A stretch of 64,000 nt of DNA, taken from assembly GCF_052857255.1 (NCBI RefSeq), contig NC_135505.1, positions 54,858,792-54,922,791 on the forward strand, in the 5' to 3' direction. Of this stretch, positions 21,761 to 31,971 are shown piece after piece. Numbering within the stretch: the stretch's first letter is position 1; every line of letters begins with the position of its first letter. Origin of the DNA: Amblyomma americanum (lineage: Eukaryota > Arthropoda > Arachnida > Ixodida > Ixodidae). Under the pieces are notes generated by a model. It was not told where the DNA came from, ran no database searches, and worked only from the letters and a program-made list of their open reading frames with translations. The position numbers and the translations under genes were made by a program.

Positions 21761-23955
21761 CTAACTTTTTTTTACTCCACAAGGCTGTCCTCTTGTTACA
21801 CCAGACTGATCCTTGTTCAGAGACCGTTGCAGAAAACTTTTCTGTCACGAAAGGGTAACCTCATGATGTGCCAGGCTGTCATGTCATCGCTAAAGATGTT
21901 TGCCTTTTGCCACCACAACTGCAATGCTGAGCAAGTTTAATGACATAGGGGCTACCTAATAAAAGATTATTGATTTATTGCCACATATGCAGACATATAA
22001 TGTGCACTCAAAGCTGATGCCTATAAACCAATTGAGCTTGCTGTGCAAGCTACCGTTCAATTGCTCTTGCGAGCAATGACTTAGAGAATACAAGATGCAA
22101 AGGTTATCTCGCAAAGGAACTTCGTTTCCAATAAAAATGACCGGTGTGTAGCTTCATGCAGTATGGAGTCAGTGCATTCAAAGAAGTACAATTAATCCAC
22201 GCTGTAGCCACTTCTTAGCAATGGAGATTATAGTGAGCATAACTACACGCACGCACAAAATACATACATGCTTGCTGGTACCCAAGAGGTTTTTATTTAC
22301 TTAAGGCTCAAAAAAGAAGCCAAAACGCACAAAATTAGCAAGTATACATTTGGCAGCAGGGATTGTAACTAATAGTGAATACGTTAGGTCATGTGTAAGT
22401 TTCAGCACAAATATGATTGTGCCATATAAAACTAACGCAATGAATTTACAGTGAATGGATCACACAAACAAAACAAAATATCAACACAGATGTGTTATAA
22501 CAATGAAGGTCATACAAGGTTTTGGCATGAAAAGCCCATTGTGCCATGAACTAGTTTGCATGATGTCAAGCACCAAGGATCAAACGACTAATAAGAAGCG
22601 AAAACAGCATGGCAGGTGTGTGCTGCTCTTGTCAGTTTTATTTATTCTTTTAGAGCTCTAGGTGTAGTACCACAAAGGCAGTGGCTGGGTGGTAAACAAA
22701 AAAAGTGAAAACGGCGACAGATGAAGGTAGACCGCTGAGCAATCCAGAGCAAATAGTCCGAGGCTAAAGTGAATTACCAGCAGCAAAAATGGTTCAATTA
22801 AGAACACGCTGTAAAGAAACTTTCCAGTATGCTTGAAAAATGAGCCAGGTATATTCTTTATTTCCTATCATTCCCTCATCTGATTGCAACATGACAGCAT
22901 CTGAGTCCAACTTCCGCATACATGACAGCGGCTAAGCCTATTAGCAGGGCTGCGAAATGCTGCCTACACATCCTGCAAACTAGTCTCAATATAACTTTTC
23001 AGAAGGGAACACTGTGTGCACAATAACAACAAATAAATAAACAAAGAAGCAAAAGTACACTAACTGTACAAGCTACCGCATTTAACAATAACAATATGCA
23101 TTGAACAATAGCACAGAAATATAGCATGTCAGCACACAACCATGATTACATAATATAAGCTTTCCAACCAGAGAAAAGGAATTCAAGCAATAACGCCTTA
23201 TGAACAGAGCAGAAAAGCGTAATGTAAGATATGATGCGCAAAATATAAATAAATACCCCAGCGCACCAAGAATATTGCAATACATGACTCATGTTACAGA
23301 TTTCACAGAGAGATTTGCATATTTACAGGTAGAGAAAGCTGCTAATTGACTATACTATAAAAGACCAGCCCTTTGTCATCATGCATTTCTAGAAGTATGA
23401 GCTGATACTTGTACACGAATGCACACTGACACAGTAAATCGGCTAAGGTTGAGTTCTTGGGTGTTACAAAGCAGATTGTGTTTTTTATTTCAAGTTGGAA
23501 CAAATCACAGGCGTGAAGTTTTTCCTACAGCAGCAAAAACAGCCAGTGCAATATAGTTTTCATAAATGCTAGAAATTCTTTAGTGCAGCTAGAAAGTTGC
23601 CAATAAAAAATAGCTCCTTTGTTCAAAAAAGTGTGAGGTAACCTGCAAGATTCAACTTCATTTCATATAACGGTGCTACATGAAAAAGTCATGAGATGAC
23701 AATAACAGCCCCAGTAGAAAAGTCAAAGAATGAAGAAACTGCACAACTGACCATACAGTTCTGTCCTATTAATATTATCAACACTCGGTAGAACCCCGAG
23801 GGGAGCTGAAGATAAAAAATGGTTCACTGGTCAACCAGAAAGAGTCCCTGCGCATTTTTCAGCTTCTTCCTCTTCCAGCCTTGCGTTCGTAGATCCAGTC
23901 GTCATCTGCTGACATGCGGCATTTGTCGCCGTCCTAAGGAAGCATCTTCTCGATG
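21761..23955. other. 2.2 kb without a recognisable gene
   Basis: AT-rich sequence, many short open frames, no domain motif, no clear splice-linked exons and no strong repeats. I see nothing nameable here. Confidence 0.5.
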
Positions 23956-24059
23956 GTCCTACTTCTGTTCCGCCTTTTGGCGAAAGGAGGTCAACAGCGT
24001 TCTGAAATCTATCCTTAAATCAGTTTTATGTGGTAAGGCGCGAAATGAAGGTAGCAGCG

Positions 24060-24615
24060 TTTTTGAACTATTACACATGCCTGACTTCTTTCACCTTTTT
24101 TCTGAATCAGTAGTTTTTAAGCATATTTGGACAAGCGATTTTTGTACACCATATATTCCGGTCAAAGGTCTGCGAACTCTTATCGTTTTCTCGTGCCTAG
24201 ATTGCAAACCCGGTACGGCCAGCTTCTGCGAAAACATTATGTTCCTGCTGTTCTCTACCGGTTACCTAAAGAAATGTTTCCTGCTAACTCCAAAAAAATA
24301 GTGAAAGCTTGCCTTGACAGTTTACGTTCTTAGATCCAGCACTCTGTCTTGATACTATGATTTTACATTTTTCTTCGTTTTCTTTGTTTGTTTTCTCTCC
24401 GCTTTTGTGCATTTTTGCGCCCGCGCTTTTCCAATTCATTTCAGTTTCCTCACCCCCCCCCCTTTTTTTGTTTTTTGTTGGCGTGCTCGGTGCATGAGTT
24501 TTGTGCCGTCTGCTGCCGGGCGTTCCCACTCAAGCCTTCTAAGGCTTTGGCAGGCCCGCATTTGTACTGGGATGAGGAAATAAAAAAAATTATTATTATT
24601 ATTAAAAGAAAGTAG
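24060..24615 (+). mobile_element. CR1/L2-type LINE 3' end
   Basis: The plus strand reads SESVVFKHIWTSDF, then LVPRLQTRYGQLLRKHYVPA and VLYRLPKEMFPANSKKI. This is the conserved tail of CR1/L2 ORF2, whose last residues typically run VPR-R-T-YG...YVP...N/YRLP. It is followed by a pyrimidine-rich 3' UTR (with a C-run near 24451-24460) and the tail aaataaaaaaaattattattatt. A frameshift lies near 24130. The RT catalytic region is absent. The tail abuts the gypsy C-terminus at 24620. Confidence 0.7.
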
Positions 24616-24619
24616 GAGG

Positions 24620-24773
24620 TCAAGATTGGTCCGAGTAGTACGGCTTCATACGTACGACATGAACGACGTCAACGTGTTGCTGGCGTCGCTTGGATGTCGA
24701 TAACCCGTCTGGCACCACCGCATACGTTGGTTGCATCGGTTAAACATCTCTTAAACATCGCTTAAACATCGGT
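24620..24773 (-). pseudogene. Gypsy integrase C-terminus (distal part of the nested element)
   Basis: The minus strand reads TYAVVPDGLSTSKRRQQHVD, then VVHVVRMKPYYSDQS. This is the end of the gypsy integrase whose upstream part stops at 27002 with FGPYVVLR. The two halves are separated by the LINE at 24784-26991 and were contiguous before that insertion. The natural stop and 3' LTR are not present; the CR1 tail begins immediately. Confidence 0.8.
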
Positions 24774-24777
24774 TAAA
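24734..24777. repeat. Four tandem 11-mers at a LINE 5' junction
   Basis: catcggttaaa, catctcttaaa, catcgcttaaa and catcggttaaa stand in a row, followed by catctc. The last TAAACATCTC is the target-site duplication of the LINE that starts at 24784. The same word occurs once at the LINE 3' side (26992-27001). The gypsy sequence needs only one copy, so the extra copies arose at this junction. Confidence 0.8.
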
Positions 24778-24783
24778 CATCTC
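24774..24783. repeat. Target-site duplication of the I-clade LINE (left)
   Basis: TAAACATCTC, matched perfectly by 26992-27001. Confidence 0.8.
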
Positions 24784-26991
24784 GGTTCCGACGGGGCCGC
24801 TCTTCAATCGACAACGTGGTTGACCTTGTAACGTCGGTGCACCACAGCAAAAGTTTGAAAATATTGACCGTGGCATTGTTTTTGGATATCAAGGGCGCGT
24901 ACGACAACGTAACGCATCAGGCCATTTTGGACGCAATGGAAGCTGCTGAGATCGGAGGCCGCATGTTCAGCTGGATACGCAGCTATTTATCAGAGAGGTC
25001 GTTTTTTGTCCTGACTGCGGACGGACCAACGTCTTTATACCGAAATTCGCGCGGAGTCCCTCAGGGTGGAGAGCTGAGCCAAGTTCTCTTCAACCTTGCT
25101 CTCATCGGGCCAGTCGACGTATTGCCACAATCTGCTCAGATCTCGGTATATGCAGACGACATCTGTATTTGGGCATCAGGGGTGACCTGACCTCAAGTTC
25201 GTGCAAGACTTCAAAAGGCGGCATCGATATTGACATCTTATCTTCGCTTGCAGGGCCTGAACATTTCGACCGAAAAGTGTTCACTTGTGGCGTTCACACG
25301 CAAAATAATGTCACGCTACACCATTCGCATTAATGGTGAAGAAATTCCCTATGAGAGAAGCCACAGATTCCTTGGTGTTGTCATTGACAGGAACCTCTCG
25401 TGGAGTCCACATGTCTACGACATGAGAAAGAGACTAATTGCGATTGTCCACGTCCTCTCCTTCCTCGGGGGAAAGTACTGGGGCGCATCAGTGCACTCTA
25501 TGCTGCTACTGTACCGTTCCCTATTTCTGGGCTACATGCGGTACAGTCTTCCGATATTAAATTCCATTAGAAAGACAAATATCAAGACTCTTCAAAGTGT
25601 GCATCAACAGCAGCAACTGTTCTTGTTGCCCGGGAACATCCTGTTACTACATACATTTCTGTTGACACCATTACAACACATATTCGGCACCTCACACGGG
25701 TTCTCTTTCATCACCTCGCAACACTCCCAATAATTAGGCCGCGTACTGCATTCGCCAAAGTCATTGAAGCTCATCGCGCATATCTTCCATCGGAGTTCAC
25801 CCCTGCGTCAAGACCGTGCTCACCCTTATGGAGTCTTGATGAACCTCGGGTTTACCTCTATATTCCTGGAATTACGAAGAAAGCTGGTGTATCACTACCC
25901 GCTCTCAAACAACTGACATATAATCATCTGCATTCTTAGCACAGTCACCGCATACATGTTTACACAGATGGATCAGTTCACTTCACCAGTTCTGCGGGGT
26001 CGGTGGTGATACCGGCCAGATCCATCTTCATGAAAGTGAAGACGACCTATCCAACATCTTCAACTGGTGCGGAACTCGCAGCCTTACGGGCTGCGGTAGA
26101 GTTCATCAGTCAGGAACCTCCACATAACTGGATCGTTTTCACCGACTCTAAAGCAGCCCTTCAAGCCCTGCAAGCTGCGCTACGCCGCGGGTCGCAGGAA
26201 CAACTTGTTGCTGAGATCCGTCTACTGTACCACGGCACCGTTTCCAAAGGTCATGACATCATTTTTCAATGGCTGCCAAGACACTGTGGTATTAACGGTA
26301 ATCACCAGGCCGATGCGGCTGCGTGTTCGGCTCACAACGACGGACTTCCATTGAGGATCCCAATCTCAAGACCTGACGCAGCGTGTGGGCTTCGCCCTTT
26401 GGCGCTGGAGCTCACACCTTTAGCGTGGAACACGGGAGAGTTTTGCAACCTCCGCGTCAAGGCACTGGACCCTGGACTGCGCCTTCGTCTTCCACGTAAC
26501 TTAGCACGTGGCGACGCAACATTGTTATGCTGTTTATGGATCGGCGTTGCTTTTACCAACCACTGTGCTTTCCGGATGGGGATTGCCGACAGTCTTGCCT
26601 GTGAAAGCTGCGGTTGTGAGGAGACCATCGCTCATCTTCTCTATGAGTGTCCTGCATTTGCGAGTGCAAGACATACACTGTGTTGTGCCCTGGACCGCCT
26701 CGATCCTCGCCCATTAACAGAGCAAAAGATCCTCGGTCCGTGGCCACAGCAGTCGACTGCCCTCAAGGCATACAAGGCACTCTTTGTCTACTTGAGAGCG
26801 ACTGGATTGAAAGACAAATTGTGACAGCATTGTGCGTGTGTGTGTGTGTGTGTGTTATGCCTTTTCTACCTTCTCTCTTCCTCCTTTTAGCCCCCTAATC
26901 CCTCTTCCCCAGTGCAGGGTAGCCAACCGGATCCCTTTTCTGGTTAACATCCCTGTCTTTCCCTCCTCCTTTTTATCTATCTATCTATCTA
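24784..26991 (+). mobile_element. I-clade LINE, 5'-truncated, RT + RNase H + zinc motif
   Basis: Starts inside RT at GRGRSSIDNVVDLVTSVHH (24793 on). RT: VALFLDIKGAYDNVTHQAIL, NSRGVPQGGELSQVLFN and VYADD (catalytic pair kept, about 25149-25163). A TGA interrupts at 25188-25190. RT then goes on to RFLGVVIDRNLSWSPHVYDM (about 25360-25420) and degenerates near 25600-25980. RNase H I resumes in one open frame (26003-26824): TGAELAALRAAVEFI, FTDSKAALQAL, then HCGINGNHQADAAA, with acidic residues visible. It ends CESCGCEETIAHLLYECPAF and LGPWPQQSTALKAYKAL. A (GT)n tract, a pyrimidine-rich 3' UTR and a (TATC)n tail follow. It lies in the integrase of a minus-strand gypsy element between perfect 10-bp target-site duplications. 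Confidence 0.9.
26831..26856. repeat. (GT)n microsatellite
   Basis: GT repeat just after the LINE ORF2 stop, in its 3' UTR. Confidence 0.9.
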
Positions 26992-26993
26992 TA
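26972..26993. repeat. (TATC)n LINE tail
   Basis: tatctatctatctatctata forms the 3' end of the I-clade LINE, directly before its right target-site duplication. Confidence 0.85.
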
Positions 26994-27001
26994 AACATCT
27001 C
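26992..27001. repeat. Target-site duplication of the I-clade LINE (right)
   Basis: TAAACATCTC, identical to 24774-24783. Confidence 0.8.
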
Positions 27002-29102
27002 AGCACAACATAGGGCCCGAAGTATCGCCGTGATAGGTTTCCGGAGAGCCCACGGCGGCGAATAGGCGTCCAGACCCGAACCTTGTCGCCAGATTCATAT
27101 ATGACACTTCTGTTGCAAAGAATGTAGCGTCGTGCATCATACTCCAGTTGAGTTCTGATGCTCACAAGTGCTAGTTGGCGAGCTTCCTCTGCGCGCTGTG
27201 CGAATTCCTCGGCGTCCTGATCGACATCGTCGTCGTCGGCATTCGGGAGCAACAAGGCATCCAGCATAGTTGTCACTGGTCGCCCATAAAGAAGGCTGCA
27301 AGGCGTCATGCGAGTGGTATCTTGTTGTGCCGTATTGTAGGCGAACGTGACGTAGAGAAGAATTTCGTCCCAATTCTTGTGGTCCATGTCGACGTACATA
27401 CAGAGCATGTCTGCGAAATTCTTATTGCGGCGTTCCGTCAATCCATTCGTTTGAGGGTGATAGGCCGTCGTTTTACGATGACTGATATCGCTGAGGCGGA
27501 GAACGGTTTCCAAAAGCTCGGCCGTAAATAGAGTTCCTCGGTCAGTTATAATGAGTGCCAGTGCGCTATGCCTGAAGTCAATGTTCTCAACGAAGAACCG
27601 AGCTGCTTCGGCGGCGGTACTCCTGGGTAGAGCCTTTGTCTCCGCGTAGCGAGTTTAATTGGTGGCGACAATGATTCATTTATTCCTGGCAGTAGACGTC
27701 GAAAATGGTCCGAGGAGGTCCATGCTATTTTACTGGAAAGGTGTCTTTGGCACTTGAAGAGGGTGGAGTAGACCGGCTGGTTTTTCAGGGGGTGATTTAC
27801 GACGTTGGCAGTCTACGCACGTCCGTACATAGTGCTTCACTGTCGCCGGTAGTTTCGGCCAGTAGTATCCGCGCTGTACTGTAGCCAACGTGTGGGTGTA
27901 CCCTAAGTGGCCGGCGGTTGGCTCCTCGTGGCAGGCTTGCAAGACTTCTGTGCGGAGAGCTGCTGGGACGACGAGTAGATGACTGTTCCCACCAGGACGG
28001 AAGTTCTTGTAAATAACGTCGTTGTGAAAAAAGAAAGAGGAGAGGCTGCGTGCGGAAATCTTAGGCACAGCCGTAGTTTGCTTCTCCAAGAAATCAATAA
28101 GAGCGAGCAATTCCTGGTCCTCTCTCTGCTGTTGGGAAAGAGTTGTGTCATCGATGACTCCTGAAAAGTAGTGTCTTCATCGGTCATGGTGGAAGGGTCG
28201 ATCGGTGCTCGCGTAAAGCAGTCAGCATACGCATGATTATTTCCGGATTTGCAAATAACCGTAATGTCGAACTCCAGTAACCGAAGGCTCCAGCCCGCGA
28301 GTCTCTCTGAAGGGTCCTTCAAGTTCATTAGCCAACAGACAGAGTGATTGTCGCTAATGACTTGAAAGGGGCGAGTGTACAAGTAAGGGCGAAATTTCAT
28401 AACCGCCCATACCACTGCAAGGCATTCTTTTTCTGTTGCCGAGTAGTTCGCTTCTGCTTTAGAGAGTCCTGCTGACATAAGCAATCACTTTTTCTACACA
28501 ATCCTGGCGCTGCACCAAAACAGAACCTAAACAAACATTGCTCGCATCGTTATGAAGCAGGGTAGGGGCGTCGTCATCAAAGTGCACCAAGATAGGTGGG
28601 GTCTGTAGACGTCTCCGGAGTTCATTAAACGCTTGATGTTCTTCTTTACCCCAGCGAAGACCGCGTTTTTAAGTGTCAGTGAAGCTTATGGCCAGGCGAT
28701 TCGTGCGAAGCCAGCAATAAATCGACGGTAATAGGCGCAAAGCCCAAGGAAGCGCCTAACGTCTTTTTGTCGTAGGTATAGGGAGCTTGGCGACTGCGGA
28801 GAGCTTTTTGGGATAAGGCCGGACACCTTCTTGGCTAACGACGTGTCCCAAAAATTGCAGCCCCTTCTAACCGAAGTGGCACTCTTCAGGTTTTAGTGTG
28901 AGGCCCGCAGATCGTATGGCCTGAAAGACAGCTAACAAGAGGCGTAGATCCTCCTAGAAGGTGGCCGAAAACACGGTCACGTCGTCAAGATACGCCAGGC
29001 ATGTTTGCCGCTTGAGTCCCGAGAGCACAGTGCCCATCAGCCTCTGAAATGTTGCTGGTGCAGAGCATAAACCGAATGGAAGAACCTTAAACTCATACAA
29101 TA
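27002..29102 (-). pseudogene. Nested gypsy element: RT palm end, RNase H, integrase
   Basis: Minus strand, from 29102 downward. LYEFKVLPFGLCSAP, then LAYLDDV (catalytic YLDD intact, about 28988-29010). Thumb with AGLTLKPEECHFG and stops. RNase H at 28150-28484: LSKAEANYSATEKECLAVVW, ISDNHSVCWLMNLKDPSERL. Integrase zinc finger at 27730-28110: HEEPTAGHLGYTHTLATVQR, YVRTCVDCQRRKSPP. Core down to 26989: TDRGTLFTAELLE (second Asp), TAYHPQTNGLTERRNKNF (Glu). Stops lie at the start of the core. FGPYVVLR marks the LINE junction and the C-terminus lies at 24620-24773. This is the better preserved half of one gypsy copy. Gag and protease lie beyond the RTE insertion. Confidence 0.9.
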
Positions 29103-29111
29103 AGTCGGGAG
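29103..29111. repeat. Target-site duplication of the RTE LINE (left)
   Basis: agtcgggag, against agtcgggcg at 31963-31971: eight of nine bases match. The interrupted gypsy RT reads FITPDS on one side and PDLLYEF on the other. Confidence 0.7.
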
Positions 29112-31962
29112 TTCATCATCATCAGCCTTACTACACCCACTGCAGGGCAAGGCCCATTCCCATGTCTCAACAATTAACCCAGTCCTTTGCAAGCTGCATC
29201 CACCCTTTGCCTTCAAACTTATTAATCTCATCCGCCCAATTAGCCTTCTGCCGCCCTCTGCTACGCTTACCTGCTCTTAGAATTCACTCCGTTATCCTTA
29301 AGAACCAGCGGTTTCTTGCCTTCGCATTGCATGCCCTGCCCAAGTCCATTTCTTCCTCTTGATGTCGACTAGGATATCATTAACTCGCGTTTGTTCCCTC
29401 AACCGCTCTGCCCGCTTCCGGTGTCTTAACGTTACACCTGTCATTTTTCTTTCCGTTGCTGGGTAAGTGGTCCTTAACTTAAGCAGAACTTGCTTCGTTA
29501 GCCTCCACCTTTCTGCCCCGTAGGAGAGTACCGGTAAGATACAGCTGTTGTACACTCTGTACACTTTTCTCTTGAGGGAACTTGGTAAACTGCCACTCAT
29601 GATCTGAGAGAAACTGCCATATGCGCTCCACCCCATTCCTATTCTTCCAGTTATCTCCCTCTCATGATCCAGATCTGCTGTCACTACTTGCCCTAAGTAT
29701 ACGTATTCCTTTACAAATTCCAGGCTCTCGCTGCCAATTGTGGACTGCTGTTTCTATGCTAGACTTTTGAACATTACCTTGTTTTTCTGCATGTTCGTTT
29801 TTAGACCCAGCGTTCGGCTCTTCCTGTCTAACTCATTTATCAGGATTTGAAGTTCATTTCCTGAGTGACTCAGCAAGGCAATGTCATCAGCGAATCATAG
29901 ATTATTTAGGTATTCTCCGTTTAATCTTATTCCCAACTGTTTCCAATTCATGCCTCGGAATACCTCCTGTAAACAGGCGCTGAAGAGCATTGGCGAAATC
30001 GTGTCTCCTTGCCTGACATCCTTCCTTATTGGAATTTTATTACTGACTTTATGGAGGACTATAGTAGCAGTGCAGTTGCTATATATATCTTCCAGTATTT
30101 TGACATAAGGCTCTTCTACCCCCTCATTACGCAATGCCTTTATGACTGCTGAGGTTTCTACTGAGTTGAATGCTTTCTCGTAATCAATGAAGGCTATATA
30201 TAGAGGCTGGCTATATTCTGCGTATTTCTCTATCACATGATTGATAGTGTGAATATGATCTATTGTGGTATATCTTCAATGAAAGCCAGCCTAATCATTT
30301 GTTTGATTAAAGTCTAAGGTTGCCCTGACTCTATTAGCGATTACCTTTGTAAATACTTTGTAGGCTGATCGGTCTGTAATTTTTCAAGTCCTTGGTGTCT
30401 CCTTCATATGAATTAAGATAATGTTAGCATTCTTTCAAGCTTCTGGTACATTCGAGGTCATAAGGCATTGAGTATACAGTGTGGCTAGTTTTTCTATCAC
30501 GATGTCCCCTACATCCTTCAACAGATCTGATATTACCTGATCCTCTACAGCTGCTTTCCCCCTTTCAATGGCTCTTAAGGCTTTCTTAACTTCATATTTT
30601 GGTACTGCGGGATGACGCATTGCTGTGCACTACTGTCTTCCTCATTAACGCTATGATTACATTGGCTACTGTACAGGACTGTGTAGAACTCTTCGGCTGC
30701 GTTACCTATCTTAACCCTATTGCTAATGACCTTGCCCTGCTTGTCTCTTAACGCATACATCTAGTTTTTACCTATGCCTAGCCTCGTTTTCACCGCTTTT
30801 AAGCTACCTCCGTTCTTTAGAGCATGCTCAATTCTCGGCACATTAACCTTCCTTATTTCGACTACCTTGCGCTTATTTATTAACTTCGAAAGCTCCGTCA
30901 GTTCAATTGTGTCGGCAGGATTAGACGCCCTCATGCTTTGGCGCTTCTTAATCAGATCTTTCGTCACCTGAGATAGCTTTCCGGTATCCTGTCGAACTGT
31001 TCTACCGCCTACTTCTACTGCGCACTCCGTAATGATGGCTGTCAGATTATCGTTCATTGTATGAACATCAAGATCGTCTGCCTCAATTAAAGCCGAATAT
31101 CAGTTTTCCAGCGCCATCCTAAACTCATGTGCTTTCCCTCTTGCGACTAACTAATTAAAGGACTTCCTCTCCACTAGCTTCGTCCGTTCCCTCTTCAAGT
31201 CTTAGCTAATTCGAGACCTTACCATTCTGTGGTCGCTACAACGCACCCTTCCGAGGACGGCCACATCCTGAAGGATGCCAGGTTTAGCGCATAGTATGAA
31301 GTAGATTTCATTTTTGTCTCAATATTGGGGCTCTTCCAGGTCCACTTCCTACTTTCTCGTTTGTGGATGAAGGTATTCATGATCCGTAAATTATTTCTAT
31401 CCGCGAATTCGACTCAAAACTCTTTCCAGCTTTTTGTAGAACCCATCCCGTAGTCACCTACCGCGCGGTCGTCAGCTTGCTTTTTGCCCGCCTTCGCATT
31501 GAAGTCTCGCCCATCAGCACAGTGTACTGTGATTTTACTTTATTCATTGCCGATTCTACGTCCTCGTAGGAACTTTGAACGGTGTGGTCATCATGGCTGG
31601 ATGTGGGCGCGTAGGCCTGCATCACTTTCAGCTCGTACCTTCAATTCAGCCTAATTAGTCAAGCTGCTACCCTCTCATTAATACTGTAAATCTCCTGTAT
31701 GTTGCCAGCTATATCTTGGTTAATGAGGAATCCCACATCCAGTTCTCGTCTATCCTCTAATCCGCGATAGCACAGTATGTGTCCGTCCTTTAGTACTGTA
31801 TATGCCTCACCCGTCCTCCTAACTTCGCTAAACCCTATCACATCCCATTTTATTCCCGCTAGTTCGTCGTACAGCACTGCTAGGCTAGCCTCACTAGATA
31901 AAGTTCTAGCATTAAACGTTGCCAGGTTCAGATTCCAATGGCGGACTTACGGAAGTTACGTG
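29112..31962 (-). mobile_element. RTE-clade LINE, nearly complete, inactivated
   Basis: Minus-strand element of 2.85 kb. Endonuclease: ATFNARTLSSEAS (31890-31930), KWDVIGFSEVRRTGEAYTVL, MQAYAPTSSHDDHTV, VLMGETSMRRRAKSK. Linker (30761-31057). RT: YIAFIDYEKAFNSVETSAVI, RQGDTISPMLFSACLQEVF and FADDIALLSHS. In this last motif the preceding Arg codon has become TGA (about 29898). Thumb: VLSYGAERWRLTKQ, TERKMTGVTLRHRKRAERLR, KKWTWAGHAMRR (29298-29684). The 3' end is a (GAT)n tail reading tgatgatgatgaa on its own strand. This is the family often annotated as craniofacial-development-protein-2-like or endonuclease-reverse transcriptase. Many frameshifts. It sits within the gypsy RT and has a flanking duplication. 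Confidence 0.88.
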
Positions 31963-31971
31963 AGTCGGGCG
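31963..31971. repeat. Target-site duplication of the RTE LINE (right)
   Basis: agtcgggcg; pairs with 29103-29111. Confidence 0.7.
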
